A stretch of 64,000 nt of DNA from Aquatica leii (lineage: Eukaryota; Arthropoda; Insecta; Coleoptera; Lampyridae). Shown here in pieces: positions 56,001 through 63,404 of this stretch. The position numbers were made by a program, and so were the translations under genes. The stretch lies in contig CM069435.1 in the NCBI GenBank assembly GCA_035610365.1, positions 8,024,001 through 8,088,000 on the forward strand, given 5' to 3'. The notes under the pieces were generated by a model. The model was not told the DNA's origin. It ran no database searches and saw only the letters and a list, made by a program, of their open reading frames with translations. Within the stretch, counting starts at the first letter, position 1, and every line of letters begins with the position of its first letter.

Positions 56001-58231
56001 TGCAGTCGTGTTTAAAAAGAAGTTTGGGCAGTTAGTTGAATTACGAAGACAGCAACCGGTAGTCGGAAAAGTTTTAGGACTACGTGGTTACAGACGCTTC
56101 GTTTTATATTTGGTCACCAAGAAATACTCATGTACCAAACCGTTATACAAAAATCTGAGGCAAACATTATGGAATCTCAAGAGAGAAATTGAGTTCCACC
56201 ATGTTAAGAAATTGGCGGTACCCAAGCTCGGTTGTGGCTTAGATCAACTGAACTGGAGGACAGTTCGAAACATGTTGGAGGTCGTCTTTTGAGGAACACG
56301 CGTTCAAGTGTTGGTCTGTAGTTACCAACCAAGAAGAATATCGGGTCAGGAAAAGTCCATTGACTGTTACTTTTATGGTCAAGGAAGTTCACGAAATGGG
56401 GGAAGCTGCCGCTATCGCCACGATCCTTTTTACCGGTGTCGCATCCAGTCTCCTGTTCTGAGACAGAACAGTCATAAGAAGGGGGCAGTGAAACGTTCGA
56501 GAAGTTATTAGCAACTTCCAGAACCTTCGCGAGGTTTTCTAGAACGTTGATCGAAGATTGTGGAACATACAGAAACGTTTTGCCAAAATGTATAAATACT
56601 GTGCAAACAAATCCGAGGTTAGTTATTTCCCCTAATTCAAAGACGGCAGTGTTAAGAAGATTATTTAAGTCTAAATAAATAAGTCGTTAACGCGTGTGAG
56701 ATCTACGGTGTATAACCTTGTACGTGACTTTAGTGTAAACAAACAAGTGTGTGACTTTATCTTATCTTTGTGTAAGTGATAGTGTTATACATAAATTATA
56801 GTGTAAGTGTTTTTTATTCAATTTCCTTAGATTTAATTAGTTCGGTTAGTTTAAACGTGTACATGCTAGTAGTTTAAATACATTAGTAGTTAGTAATAAA
56901 ATTCGTTACAATTTGATAATTAATGAGCCAAAGTCACACAAGTGTGGATTTTTTAATGTGCCCGAACTGTGCATCTATACAACGTCATAATGTTTTAATT
57001 TTTTGTTCAATATCTCGTATTACCTACCTACTCTACTAACTATTTTTATTCTGTTAAATCGGTTTTTGGATAATTTTGTAGTATTTGTCTTTTTCCCCTC
57101 ATAAATGTTTTACTTTGCCCGCAAAGTAGCGGCTCCCCAGATTCTCATTTTTTTTTATTAACGGTCATTAGACACTCTATAAAAAAATCCAACTGGCGTA
57201 GCAGAAGACACTTAGATATCAAAGATTGAGTATATATAACGGGAATGTAATTAAAATATTGCCAAACTAAGTACAAGAAAATTTTCTGAATAGTACCGTT
57301 ACCTTACACTTCCAGTGCCGGTTTCATTTTTTAGAGCTGATAGTGATTTCTACGATATAGTGAACCAATGCATTTTATTACAACTATAAACATTTTAAAA
57401 ACGAAATAAAGATGAGAAAATAAAGTTTGTTAAAACATAAGAATAAATAATATCTACAAATCCTTTACTAACCTTTTTAGAGAGTGATATGCTCGTTTCC
57501 AGTCAACTTTTTTCTCCTTTTCCATAACCATTTCGATTTGTTGCAAAGTAAAATGAAATCCACATAATTCTTTCCACACACGTTGCTCATCAACTAATAC
57601 TGCCAATTGGTTAGAAGCTTGAGAACTGGAAGTTAAATCTCTATGATCCGATAATCTCAAGATGACCTCTCGAAGACATTCTTCTGGTAATTGTAAAAAT
57701 TTGGGGTTCATGTCAGGGTTTGGTTCGTGTATTTGCATGTTAGCTGCCATTGATAAAATACGTTCAATAGTAGCGGCATGCTGATGCCATAATAATTGAG
57801 AACCTAAAGGACCCCCCCAACAAGCGGTCCTTTCAGCGGCACTTAAAGCTCTTAAATTCGTTATTAATTTTCTTAAACCGCGAGGATTATGCTGTATGGC
57901 GATTGCGTGAGCCGCTACCTCTTCTAACATAGAAAGGAGAGCTTTTTGAGCGCAACCCGACAGCGTTATCATTTGTTGGCCAACTAATAATTCTAATAAA
58001 GCGCATATGTAATTAAATCGGCGGACGTCGTGCACGGCACTTCGAAAATCTAATTGTTTTACTGCTTCATCTAATTCATTAAAACCTGCAATCTATATAT
58101 AGCTGAATTATATTGTAATTACCATACGAAGGATGAACCGAAATACCTCTCTAGTACATTTAATAGTTATTTGACAATGTGGTTGAACCGCATGATCGGA
58201 ATCTTCAATCTCTTCCAAGGATGCTTGTTCT
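44096..58231 (-). CDS. F-box protein of the FBXO25/FBXO32 (atrogin-1) family, 3' three exons
   Basis: FBXO25/32 proteins are substrate receptors of SCF (SKP1-CUL1-F-box) ubiquitin ligases. Visible exons in transcript order: 58147-58231, 57473-58092 and 44096-44300. Introns are 54 and 13,172 bp, with GT..AG ends and matching phases. Seen in order: [11 protein letters not shown], then [15 protein letters not shown] and [13 protein letters not shown] (family N-terminal helices), then the F-box ([20 protein letters not shown]), then [16 protein letters not shown], and in the distant last exon [20 protein letters not shown]...HPC, the Cys/His C-terminal signature that ends atrogin-like proteins. 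About 302 residues are visible; vertebrate members have about 355. The first coding exon was not found and must be beyond 58.23 kb, probably outside the window. No lesion is seen. Confidence 0.9.
44301..45049. other. F-box intron, proximal part
   Basis: No gene is recognised. It contains a perfect-looking short inverted repeat (44532-44595, listed separately) and otherwise AT-rich sequence up to the pogo-like element. Confidence 0.5.
44532..44595. repeat. short inverted repeat (hairpin)
   Basis: AATGTTTCGTCCTCACACA is followed 26 bp later by its reverse complement with one mismatch (arms 44532-44550 and 44577-44595). It could be a hairpin in RNA or the termini of a tiny deleted transposon. 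Confidence 0.6.
45143..46712 (+). pseudogene. Penelope-like element: reverse transcriptase and GIY-YIG endonuclease
   Basis: PLEs encode an RT related to telomerase, linked to a GIY-YIG nuclease. The open frame 45143-46498 (451 codons) starts inside the RT, so the copy is 5' truncated. Motif A is [14 protein letters not shown] (Asp at residue 119). Motif B is [19 protein letters not shown] (residues 182-200). Motif C is [11 protein letters not shown] (residues 217-227). The GIY-YIG domain begins [17 protein letters not shown] (416-432), with the two Cys of the usual PLE zinc knuckle. A frameshift near 46460 moves the rest (SGIAQHSW, then [11 protein letters not shown] and a stop at 46710) into another frame, disabling the nuclease. 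All RT catalytic residues are intact. Confidence 0.9.
46820..46885 (+). ncRNA. hammerhead-ribozyme-like motif in the PLE tail
   Basis: CTGATGA (46826-46832) is followed by CGATTGC, a 10-nt loop, GCAATCG and AAAC (to 46860). This gives a CUGAUGA core, a perfect 7-bp stem II and a GAAAC core, and a complementary GTTTC follows at 46874-46878. PLE terminal repeats are known to carry hammerhead ribozymes. Stem I is not convincing here and an extra C lies after the first core, so activity is doubtful. Confidence 0.45.
47340..48334 (+). pseudogene. pogo/Tigger-type transposase, DDE domain
   Basis: Blocks in order: [20 protein letters not shown] and [15 protein letters not shown] (N-terminal region, 47234-47659 frame), then after frame changes '[21 protein letters not shown]' (about 47698-47765), [39 protein letters not shown] (second catalytic Asp, about 47932-47990) and [13 protein letters not shown] (third Asp, about 48020-48054), followed by a TGA, then [11 protein letters not shown] and [18 protein letters not shown]. 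This is the DDE_1 superfamily of cut-and-paste transposases. Frameshifts between 47560 and 47770 and the TGA at about 48053-48055 inactivate it. The last block continues into an acidic C-terminal domain. Confidence 0.8.
48335..49110 (+). pseudogene. pogo-like transposase, C-terminal acidic and beta-rich domain
   Basis: An open frame at 48622-49065 codes an acidic linker ([20 protein letters not shown]) and then a compact domain: [40 protein letters not shown], then IIYPIC. The final strand continues in another frame (to about 49100). Similar C-terminal domains occur at the end of Jerky/Tigger-like transposases in insects. It follows the DDE part in order. The function of this domain is unknown. 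Confidence 0.55.
49437..49742 (+). other. open frame of unknown nature
   Basis: 101 codons without a recognised motif; the C-terminal part is basic and helical ([20 protein letters not shown]). It sits between the pogo-like element and an RTE fragment and may be a decayed transposon piece. No start context or splice signals support a host gene. Confidence 0.2.
49830..50788 (+). pseudogene. RTE-type LINE fragment (linker and RT up to YADD)
   Basis: The linker [15 protein letters not shown], then [19 protein letters not shown], parallels the RTE copy at 22.5 kb. Then come [21 protein letters not shown] (about 50355-50420), a motif-B-like region and finally AYADDLT (50762-50781). There are numerous stops. 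The element is cut immediately after the catalytic YADD by a MITE. Confidence 0.65.
50793..51152. mobile_element. MITE-like element with GTTTCACAT terminal inverted repeats
   Basis: CGTTTCACATGAAGCGC at 50792-50808 is mirrored by GCGCCTATGTGAAACC at about 51137-51152. The interior (360 bp) is rich in CGCG and in short complementary words (TACGCG/CGCGTA, TCGATG/GTCGA) and has no coding capacity. These traits fit a non-autonomous DNA transposon. The superfamily is unknown; no clear target-site duplication was found. Confidence 0.6.
51153..51656. other. transposon-like remnant
   Basis: On the + strand around 51465-51600, a short piece reads [20 protein letters not shown], then [12 protein letters not shown]. 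This is a small beta-rich module often found at the C-terminus of transposon proteins in insects. It is otherwise uninterpretable because of stops. Confidence 0.35.
51661..52008 (+). repeat. 5' LTR (shorter form)
   Basis: TGAAACGTTCGAGAAG...GTTACAAT. TATAAATACTG at about 51761 is the probable TATA region. Compared with the 3' LTR it lacks about 76 bp after 'caaatccgag'. Confidence 0.8.
52231..53441 (+). pseudogene. gypsy gag with coiled coil and decayed zinc knuckle
   Basis: The N-terminal 100 residues form a long charged coiled coil ([15 protein letters not shown], then repeated MEEN/KMEE units). After a stop at 52549 and a frame change come '[20 protein letters not shown]' and the start of the capsid region ([18 protein letters not shown]). 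There is a TAG at about 52830. Capsid pieces ([20 protein letters not shown]) resume at 53079. The zinc knuckle reads [15 protein letters not shown], keeping one Cys and the His but losing the other two Cys. Gag normally forms the particle and packages RNA; this one is broken. Confidence 0.75.
53477..53824 (+). pseudogene. gypsy aspartic protease
   Basis: The frame reads [20 protein letters not shown], then [10 protein letters not shown] and [20 protein letters not shown], and an 'ADI' region. This is a retropepsin-like fold that processes the polyprotein. The active-site triplet is Asp-Thr-Arg instead of Asp-Thr-Gly, which should abolish activity. The frame changes before the RT part, which starts at 53787 in another frame. 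Confidence 0.7.
53787..55175 (+). pseudogene. gypsy reverse transcriptase
   Basis: Typical Ty3 RT order: [60 protein letters not shown], then after a TAG at 54591 the motif A region ([12 protein letters not shown]), [17 protein letters not shown] and VYLDDVIVV (motif C, YLDD, about 54790-54815), then a TAA near 54836 and [20 protein letters not shown]...[13 protein letters not shown]. Catalytic Asp residues are present but the stops break the protein. Most of RNase H is deleted: after [12 protein letters not shown] the frame ends, and the downstream part begins beyond the RNase H active site. Confidence 0.85.
55170..55777 (+). pseudogene. gypsy RNase H end and integrase zinc-binding domain
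   Basis: The frame 55145-55507 has the tether region [20 protein letters not shown], which links RNase H and integrase, with a Cys-x2-Cys afterwards. The next frame (55514-55777) contains [20 protein letters not shown] and the H2C2-type zinc domain: [20 protein letters not shown], then [20 protein letters not shown]. The last two Cys of the zinc motif are not both preserved. Stops separate the frames. Confidence 0.7.
55774..56292 (+). CDS. integrase-core stub fused to a TARG1/OARD1-like ADP-ribose macrodomain
   Basis: 172 codons. Residues 9-25 ([17 protein letters not shown]) are the start of a gypsy integrase core with the first catalytic Asp. From about residue 47 the protein is instead a macrodomain of the TARG1/OARD1 (ALC1-like, MacroD-distinct) type: [14 protein letters not shown], then [12 protein letters not shown] (ADP-ribose-binding loop), YLVTKKYS (residues 113-119) and [10 protein letters not shown] (residues 152-161). 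Enzymes of this family remove ADP-ribose from glutamate and from O-acetyl-ADP-ribose. The positions of the catalytic Lys (here 116) and Asp (here 157) are kept. One glycine of the GAG loop is replaced (DMFRGVA). A TGA at 56290-56292 cuts off the last beta strand, which is still recognisable after it (RVQVLVCSY). The element as a whole is dead, but this module keeps its core residues. Confidence 0.8.
   Translation: MKEYNVGSPLERVAIDIAGPFPESGMEFEKFMNLYGGSGKARFGVTTEEQQDLFQTKKVYAIAHCVSEDLDMFRGVAVVFKKKFGQLVELRRQQPVVGKVLGLRGYRRFVLYLVTKKYSCTKPLYKNLRQTLWNLKREIEFHHVKKLAVPKLGCGLDQLNWRTVRNMLEVVF
56489..56912 (+). repeat. 3' LTR (longer form)
   Basis: TGAAACGTTCGAGAAG...GTTACAAT, preceded by GAAGGGGGCAG. 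It contains about 76 bp (from about 56620) absent from the 5' LTR but present in the solo LTR at 39.0 kb. TATAAATACTG lies at about 56589. Confidence 0.85.
56913..57440. other. F-box intron, distal part
   Basis: No gene or repeat is recognised. The segment ends at the splice donor of the F-box exon. Confidence 0.5.
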
Positions 58232-59360
58232 CTGAAAAAAAACAGTCTTTGTTAATCACTAACATCCTACAATTTTAACATACAACGCGATTTGCTATTT
58301 TAGTAGTTTCTTAGAGGAAAAAAAAAAATTAAAATTGAGTTAAATATTTTCGAGGTCAATTTTCTCTAATAGATAACTCGTTTCAAATGTGTAATTTAAA
58401 TTAGATTCTCCATTAATATTTTGAAGATCCTACTTTGTGACAATTTCTAATATCCAATCTTAAGATTTTAGTAGTCGCGGCCCCCTTAGACTTCTAATAT
58501 TTTGTTGAGCAACTTTCGTGACCTAGAAAACGACCAAGCTTCCCTAAGGTAGCCGTGGTCCCCCGATTACGAATCGCTGCTCTAGACTACACTAAGATAG
58601 TATAAATACTGATCAACCGGTTACCACTAGTAGTACGGTTTCCATAGTTTTCTTTAGTACAGAAAAATAGTAATTGAAAGTTCTGTTCGTGATTTTTTCC
58701 ATGTGATTTTAACCGATTCCGAAAAAGGGTAGCAGGGGCCTGTTGTCTTGAAAGAAAGATACTTTTTCTAGCGGTCAAAAATAACAAATGCGTTAGATTA
58801 TGTGTTTTTGTGCTGTTTTTCTATAATACGATCAGTGTAAATAGTGTAAATATAAGTTTCCAAAAATTATATATTAATTTTTTTCAACTAGAAGGTGTAT
58901 ACTACAAATGCACGGTGCAAAGAAAAAATTGCAACCAGCGGCAATCAAAAAGAACAATAATCATTACACATCATATGATATGATGGTCCTTCGAGCCGGA
59001 TTCCAACAAAAACTGAAAATTCAAGATTTTCGTGATTATACAAAGGCGACGCCATCATTGCAGTTACAACGACCAGGTCAGATACTTTTATTGTACCTTT
59101 TACATTGCATTAATAACAAAAAGCAACTACATTAAAAGTTAGGATTACACTGCTTTTTCAAATTAGTAAAATACCTTGTTGCGCTTTTCTTTAATTTATG
59201 GCTATTACCTAATAATTTCAAACCGTCAATGTACCTGTTTAAAGGTCGGTAGAAATGTCATTGTTTCACTAATCTTGTGAATAATTTACATTTGCAAAAC
59301 TTTGGAAGAAATCGATTCAAGAAATAAAAGTTATAATAATGTAAATTACCACAACTCGTT
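58232..59360. other. intron of the F-box gene, unassigned
   Basis: Mostly AT-rich. A GC-richer block (about 58475-58590) could be the terminus of a DNA transposon. A 75-codon open frame at 58908-59135 (+; MHGAKKKLQPAAIKKNNNHY) has no recognised domain and no splice support. Confidence 0.4.
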
Positions 59361-59369
59361 AAGGCTTAT

Positions 59370-59760
59370 TCAAAAGGGTATATCCAATTTCCAACAAACT
59401 TTTTTAGCTACCTCTACCTGAATTTCTTGTCCAATTTGCAAAGCTGAACATTGCGTAATTGAATGTCCCAAATTTTCATCTCTTTCCGCAAAATAAAAAT
59501 TAGGTCAATGAACCAAAACTTTGCAAATATTGTTCAAGACCATTTCATTCAAAATAATTGCAATTATAAGTACACTTGTTGTATCTGTAGAAAGCGTCAT
59601 CATACGCACCTCCACAGTGATAACCTAAATAACTCAGCAAATCAAATAGCTCTTATTGCATCAACTTCACAAGCTAATATATGTATCTACGCAATTAGAA
59701 TTGCAAGCAAAACCGTTACCTTCTCTGTTTTGTACTAGTAATTTGTTACGAGAATTTTCT
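59370..59760 (+). pseudogene. BEL/Pao element, gag end and start of protease (first part)
   Basis: The + strand has a gag-protease boundary typical of BEL/Pao: AEHCVIECPKFSSLS, then NNCNYKYTCCICRKRHHTHL with a CCHC-like zinc motif, then NSANQIALIASTSQANI leading into the protease. Its continuation is at 62150-62720; the DNA between is a later insertion. Stops and frame shifts are present. Confidence 0.7.
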
Positions 59761-61230
59761 CACAACTTTATTGCTAGCGACTAACTCAGTTGTATTGCCG
59801 GTCGCAAGTTTCGGTGTGCTAATCCTACACTAACTTAAAAACGCGCCAAAACAAGTAATTATTTCTCAATACAGACAGAAATTAACAAAATACAACTTCT
59901 AACAATAATATATATATTTCAAGAAGAGAGAATAGTCGTTAAAACTAATCGAGAAAAATAGACCAATAACAATAGTATCAATTGCTAACAAATATAAGTA
60001 AATGCTTTCAATTTAACTATCAATATTAATCGACCAAACTACCTCGTGTACTATGCAGTCGCGAAATAAGTCGACAATCGACAATGATAATAATGATAGG
60101 CAAAAAAAGTCAAATATGAGTACAGAAACTTTCCAAACCGACACTTCTTCGTCAATTGTAGTGACTTCCACTACTACTATTTGTCTGATTTAAAACGATC
60201 GATCCATGTTACCGTTGCCACTTCCCCAGACGATTCCACCACTACCTACGCTATTTTCAACCAATCAGAACCGTCGCCCTACTACCGCCACCACATCTAC
60301 AACACCCGAGGGCAATTTGGAGAATTTAAAAGAAGATTCCCTAGCTACCAAAATCACTTTCTCTTGGAGCCGAGTCAAAGTCATCTCGCTGACTACGCGA
60401 GGAGGCGAGAGCCGCAAAAGTCTAAATTGCTTAATGGATACTTGAGACTGGGTGTTTAGCTCCCGCTTCCCTTGCTCGCCGCTGCCTCAACGTCACACCC
60501 GTGACGACCACATTGCCGCCCGCAACCAGGTCCACGTCGCCGGACGTACCGCCATTTGCGCCGCCGTTGGTCTGTTCTGCGTAGTCGTAGCCTGCCCGGA
60601 AACCGCCGTCCGCGTCGCACGCCGCCTACAGCCGTGTTCGCACCCCGTGACCGCCGCTGCGAACCTACGATCAGCCGCGCCACGACGCTCCGCTATGGTT
60701 TCCGTGACGACGCCACCGCCGCCTTCCTTTGTTGCTGGTCCACCGCCGTCCACGAGTGTAGTGACAGTGACCATCGTAGATATTACATGTAGTTTTTAAC
60801 CTATTGTACAGTTAGTCCTAGTTCATTTATTGCCATTATTTCTGTATTGCAATATATTATCATTCACCCTCTATCGTCCACCTATTCATCGCAATGGCCC
60901 ACCACCGGACCGTCGCTGATTACCGCTTGCCGAAGCCGAACAACAACAATGCGTCCCCCGGTAACATTCAAGTGTTTTAGTCGGAGGTGCGTGTGTATTT
61001 AATATACTCAAACCGCCGTTATTAATTGCTGGATTTTGATTGGTCCATGTGTTTTTAAACGCAACCAATCCGAATTTCTTCGATAACGTTATTTATTTAA
61101 TATAAATTTATGCTTTTTTAGGCACTTTTTTAGCTTTAGTCTTTTATAAAAAGAATTTTTATTAAATAAATGCTTTTTTAAGCAATTTTTTCCAGCCCAG
61201 TCTTCTATAAGACTTTTTAAAAGAATTTTC
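59761..61230 (+). mobile_element. 5' region of a GC-rich Jockey-like LINE
   Basis: Non-coding and weakly open sequence precedes the ORF1 frames. Base composition rises to about 60% GC from 60.46 kb on. Overlapping frames at 60181-60799 have no recognised domain. Directly before the ORF1 start there is a 60-bp tandem duplication (copies from 61110 and from 61170), which may be a promoter or UTR repeat. Confidence 0.45.
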
Positions 61231-61233
61231 GAC

Positions 61234-62070
61234 ATGGATCCAATCACGCTTTCTGAGCACGATTGGACCAACGTCGCAGCCTCCACGTCGATAGAATTTC
61301 TCCAGGATCAGGTGAGGACGCTCACCGAAGAGAATCGCCAGCTCCGCCCCCAGGTCACCGAGTTGACCAAGAAGCTGGATCGCCTTCTCGACGCCCTCCC
61401 GGCACCCGCGCCCAAGAAGAATAAGAAGAAGCAGCCGTCGCTTGCGACTACGTCCCGCGATGAGTCTCCCGACGATCCGACGCCTTGCCCGGAAGTGTTG
61501 GAGACCCCGGCGAAGTCCAGGCGTACCGAGCCTGCCGCCGCCGCCGCACCGACTACCGAGCCTGCCGCCACGACCACCGCCGTGCCCGCCACCGAGCTCG
61601 CGGTGCCCACCGCCGCGTCTACCACCGAGGAACCCATGGAAGAAGGATGAAGCGTGGCATCCAACAAGAGGAAGCGTCCAGCTGTCCTCGAGAAGCCGGA
61701 AGCCGCGGCTACCACTGAGACGACTCGGAGGGATAGGATCCCTCCGATTGTCCTTTACAACCAGAATGACTACGGTAAGACGATGCAGACTTTACGTGAT
61801 TCTAATGTAGATGTTTCCAGGGCGAAGACAACACGGAATGTCGTCGCCACCCTTGAGGATTTCCGGACTGCGACGCACGTTCTAGAAGAGGCCCGTCAGG
61901 AGTTCCACTCCTACCAGTTGAAGGGGGACCAACCACTGAAGGCCGTCATCAGAGGGATGCCGCATTACGACTCGTCGATCGACGACGCCGCCGCCTACCT
62001 TAATCGCCAAGGTATGGACGTGATTAAGATAACTCGTATTCCAAACGGTAAAAGCAAGGTACAAAATGGA
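61234..62070 (+). pseudogene. Jockey-like LINE ORF1 with PRE_C2HC domain
   Basis: ATG at 61234 (MDPITLSEHDWTNVAAS) opens a frame with a short leucine-zipper-like helix (residues 24-55) and an Ala/Pro/Thr-rich linker, ending at a TGA (61648-61650). The same frame continues immediately after it with SNKRKRPAVLEKPEAAATTE and RIPPIVLYNQNDYGKTMQTL, then SRAKTTRNVVATLEDFRTAT and PLKAVIRGMPHYDSSIDDAA. This is the PRE_C2HC domain that precedes the zinc knuckles in Jockey-clade ORF1 (RNA binding). The element is cut at about 62060, before the zinc knuckles, so the endonuclease and RT are missing. It lies inside the BEL/Pao element. Confidence 0.8.
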
Positions 62071-62144
62071 TGTGTGACAGCGATATACTGTTTCTCCCCA
62101 CTCATAAAGAAAATCAGTAGTGTACTTAGACAGTGCAGCCGTTA

Positions 62145-62720
62145 ATTTTAATTTAAAATAAATCTTTTTGATGAATACACAATAAGGACACGCAATAAAT
62201 TCCTCACAAGTTCTGCTTTCAATTGCCTTACAATAGAAGAGATTACGGAAAACCTATCATTGTACTCCTTCGAAAAGACAAGTTTAGATATTCCTGAGGA
62301 TTTAAGATTAGCAGACGATAACAAGTCTTTATGTATTGATTTGCTAAGAGGAGCAAGCCACTTCTATAATTTTCTATGCATTGGTCAAAGATCCTTGGGA
62401 AATTAAAGCCCACCTTGCAGAAAACCCTACTGGGTTGGGTTGTATCTGGTAGTGACAATCCTCAAAATGTCGTTTACTCACACTTGGTTACTCATAATTC
62501 TTTTTAGTTAAATGAAAACTTAGTTCCGCAAAGCTCAATGTCATCACTTTCTCGGCAAGAGAAATTCTGTGAAAATCATTTGGCACAGATCATCTCTCGA
62601 ACGGCTTCTGGTCCATTTGTAGTTTCAATTCCCTTCAATACAAAACTTGCCTTGTTACGGCTATTAAGAGATTATATAACCTTGAAAACAAATTACTAAA
62701 AACGCCCGAATTATATAAAC
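62145..62720 (+). pseudogene. BEL/Pao protease end and start of RT (second part)
   Basis: This resumes the BEL/Pao frame: TIRTRNKFLTSSAFNCLTIE, then LDIPEDLRLADDNKSLCIDL and an 'FYNFLCIGQRSLG' block, all within the Pao protease region. Then come 'PYWVGLYLVVT'-like remains of the LGWVVSG motif and, up to 62700, the N-terminal RT segment (SREEKFC-like, FVVSIPFNTKLALLR). It is frame-shifted and inactive. Confidence 0.7.
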
Positions 62721-62734
62721 ATAGAGTGTCTCCA

Positions 62735-63400
62735 AATTAACGCAAGATTTGACCTAAATAGAAAACAAAGGTTTTTGTCTTTAGATTGTTATTTTATTAT
62801 TGAATCATAAAGTAAATAGGATAGGGTTATTTATGAAATAACACATACGCATTCTTTTGACGAAATTTTCTATGACCATTTTGCATTTTGCTGAATTTCG
62901 TTGATGCAGCGTTTAATTTTCTTTTGTAACGCACGGGTGATTGTGTGCTTATTGACATAGACCGTTGACTTCCAATAACCCCATAAAAAAATCTAATGGT
63001 GATAAATCATACCTTCTAGGGGGCTTTTTCTGATTACCGAAACCAGAGAGAGAGTACACGATTAAGAAATCGACAGAAAGAACTGTGTTATCATGTCGCG
63101 ATATCGAGCACCAGTAACAGTCACTACTTGACTAGCATTACTTTCAAAAGTATGCTCCAATAATGCTGGAGGCATTTTGTTTTTCGACAATCACATGTGG
63201 GTTCTCCGAACTCCAAACACGGCAATTTTGACGATTAACAAAGCCATCAATGTGAAAATGTGCTTCATCGCTTATGATAACTTAGCTCGAAAAATCAGCA
63301 TCCATTTGCTGATGTTGAATAATCCATTAACAAACTCTCTGCGCTGTGCATGGTCATAAGGTTTCAGTTGATGGGTTAATTGAATTTTGTAAGTATAGAT
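62735..63400 (-). pseudogene. mariner/IS630-type transposase fragment
   Basis: On the - strand: KIQLTHQLKPYDHAQRREFV, then [20 protein letters not shown] ('DEAHF..G'-like region, decayed), then RRYDLSPLDFFLWGYWKSTV and ITRALQKKIKRCINEIQ. The SPLDFFLWG block is the conserved end of the catalytic core of these insect transposases and carries the third acidic position. There are many stops. The 62735-62760 end (TGTCTCCAAATTAACGC) may be a terminal inverted repeat. Confidence 0.7.
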
Positions 63401-63404
63401 ACAG

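Larger units (their letters stand above)
51661..56912 (+). mobile_element. Ty3/gypsy element with a macrodomain in pol
   Basis: 5' LTR 51661-52008 and 3' LTR 56489-56912 enclose gag, protease, RT, a shortened RNase H region, an integrase zinc domain, and then a macrodomain in place of most of the integrase core. All parts are on the + strand. A purine-rich tract (gaagggggcag) precedes the 3' LTR. ATAT flanks the 5' end, but the 3' flank is TTGA, so there is no matching target-site duplication. Several stops and frameshifts make the copy inactive. It sits in the large intron of the F-box gene, antisense to it. Confidence 0.85.

Noticed and set aside
60452..60799. Arg/Pro/Ala-rich frames in the GC-rich block on both strands
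   Set aside because: Open only because of high GC content; the frames overlap each other and contain no known domain.
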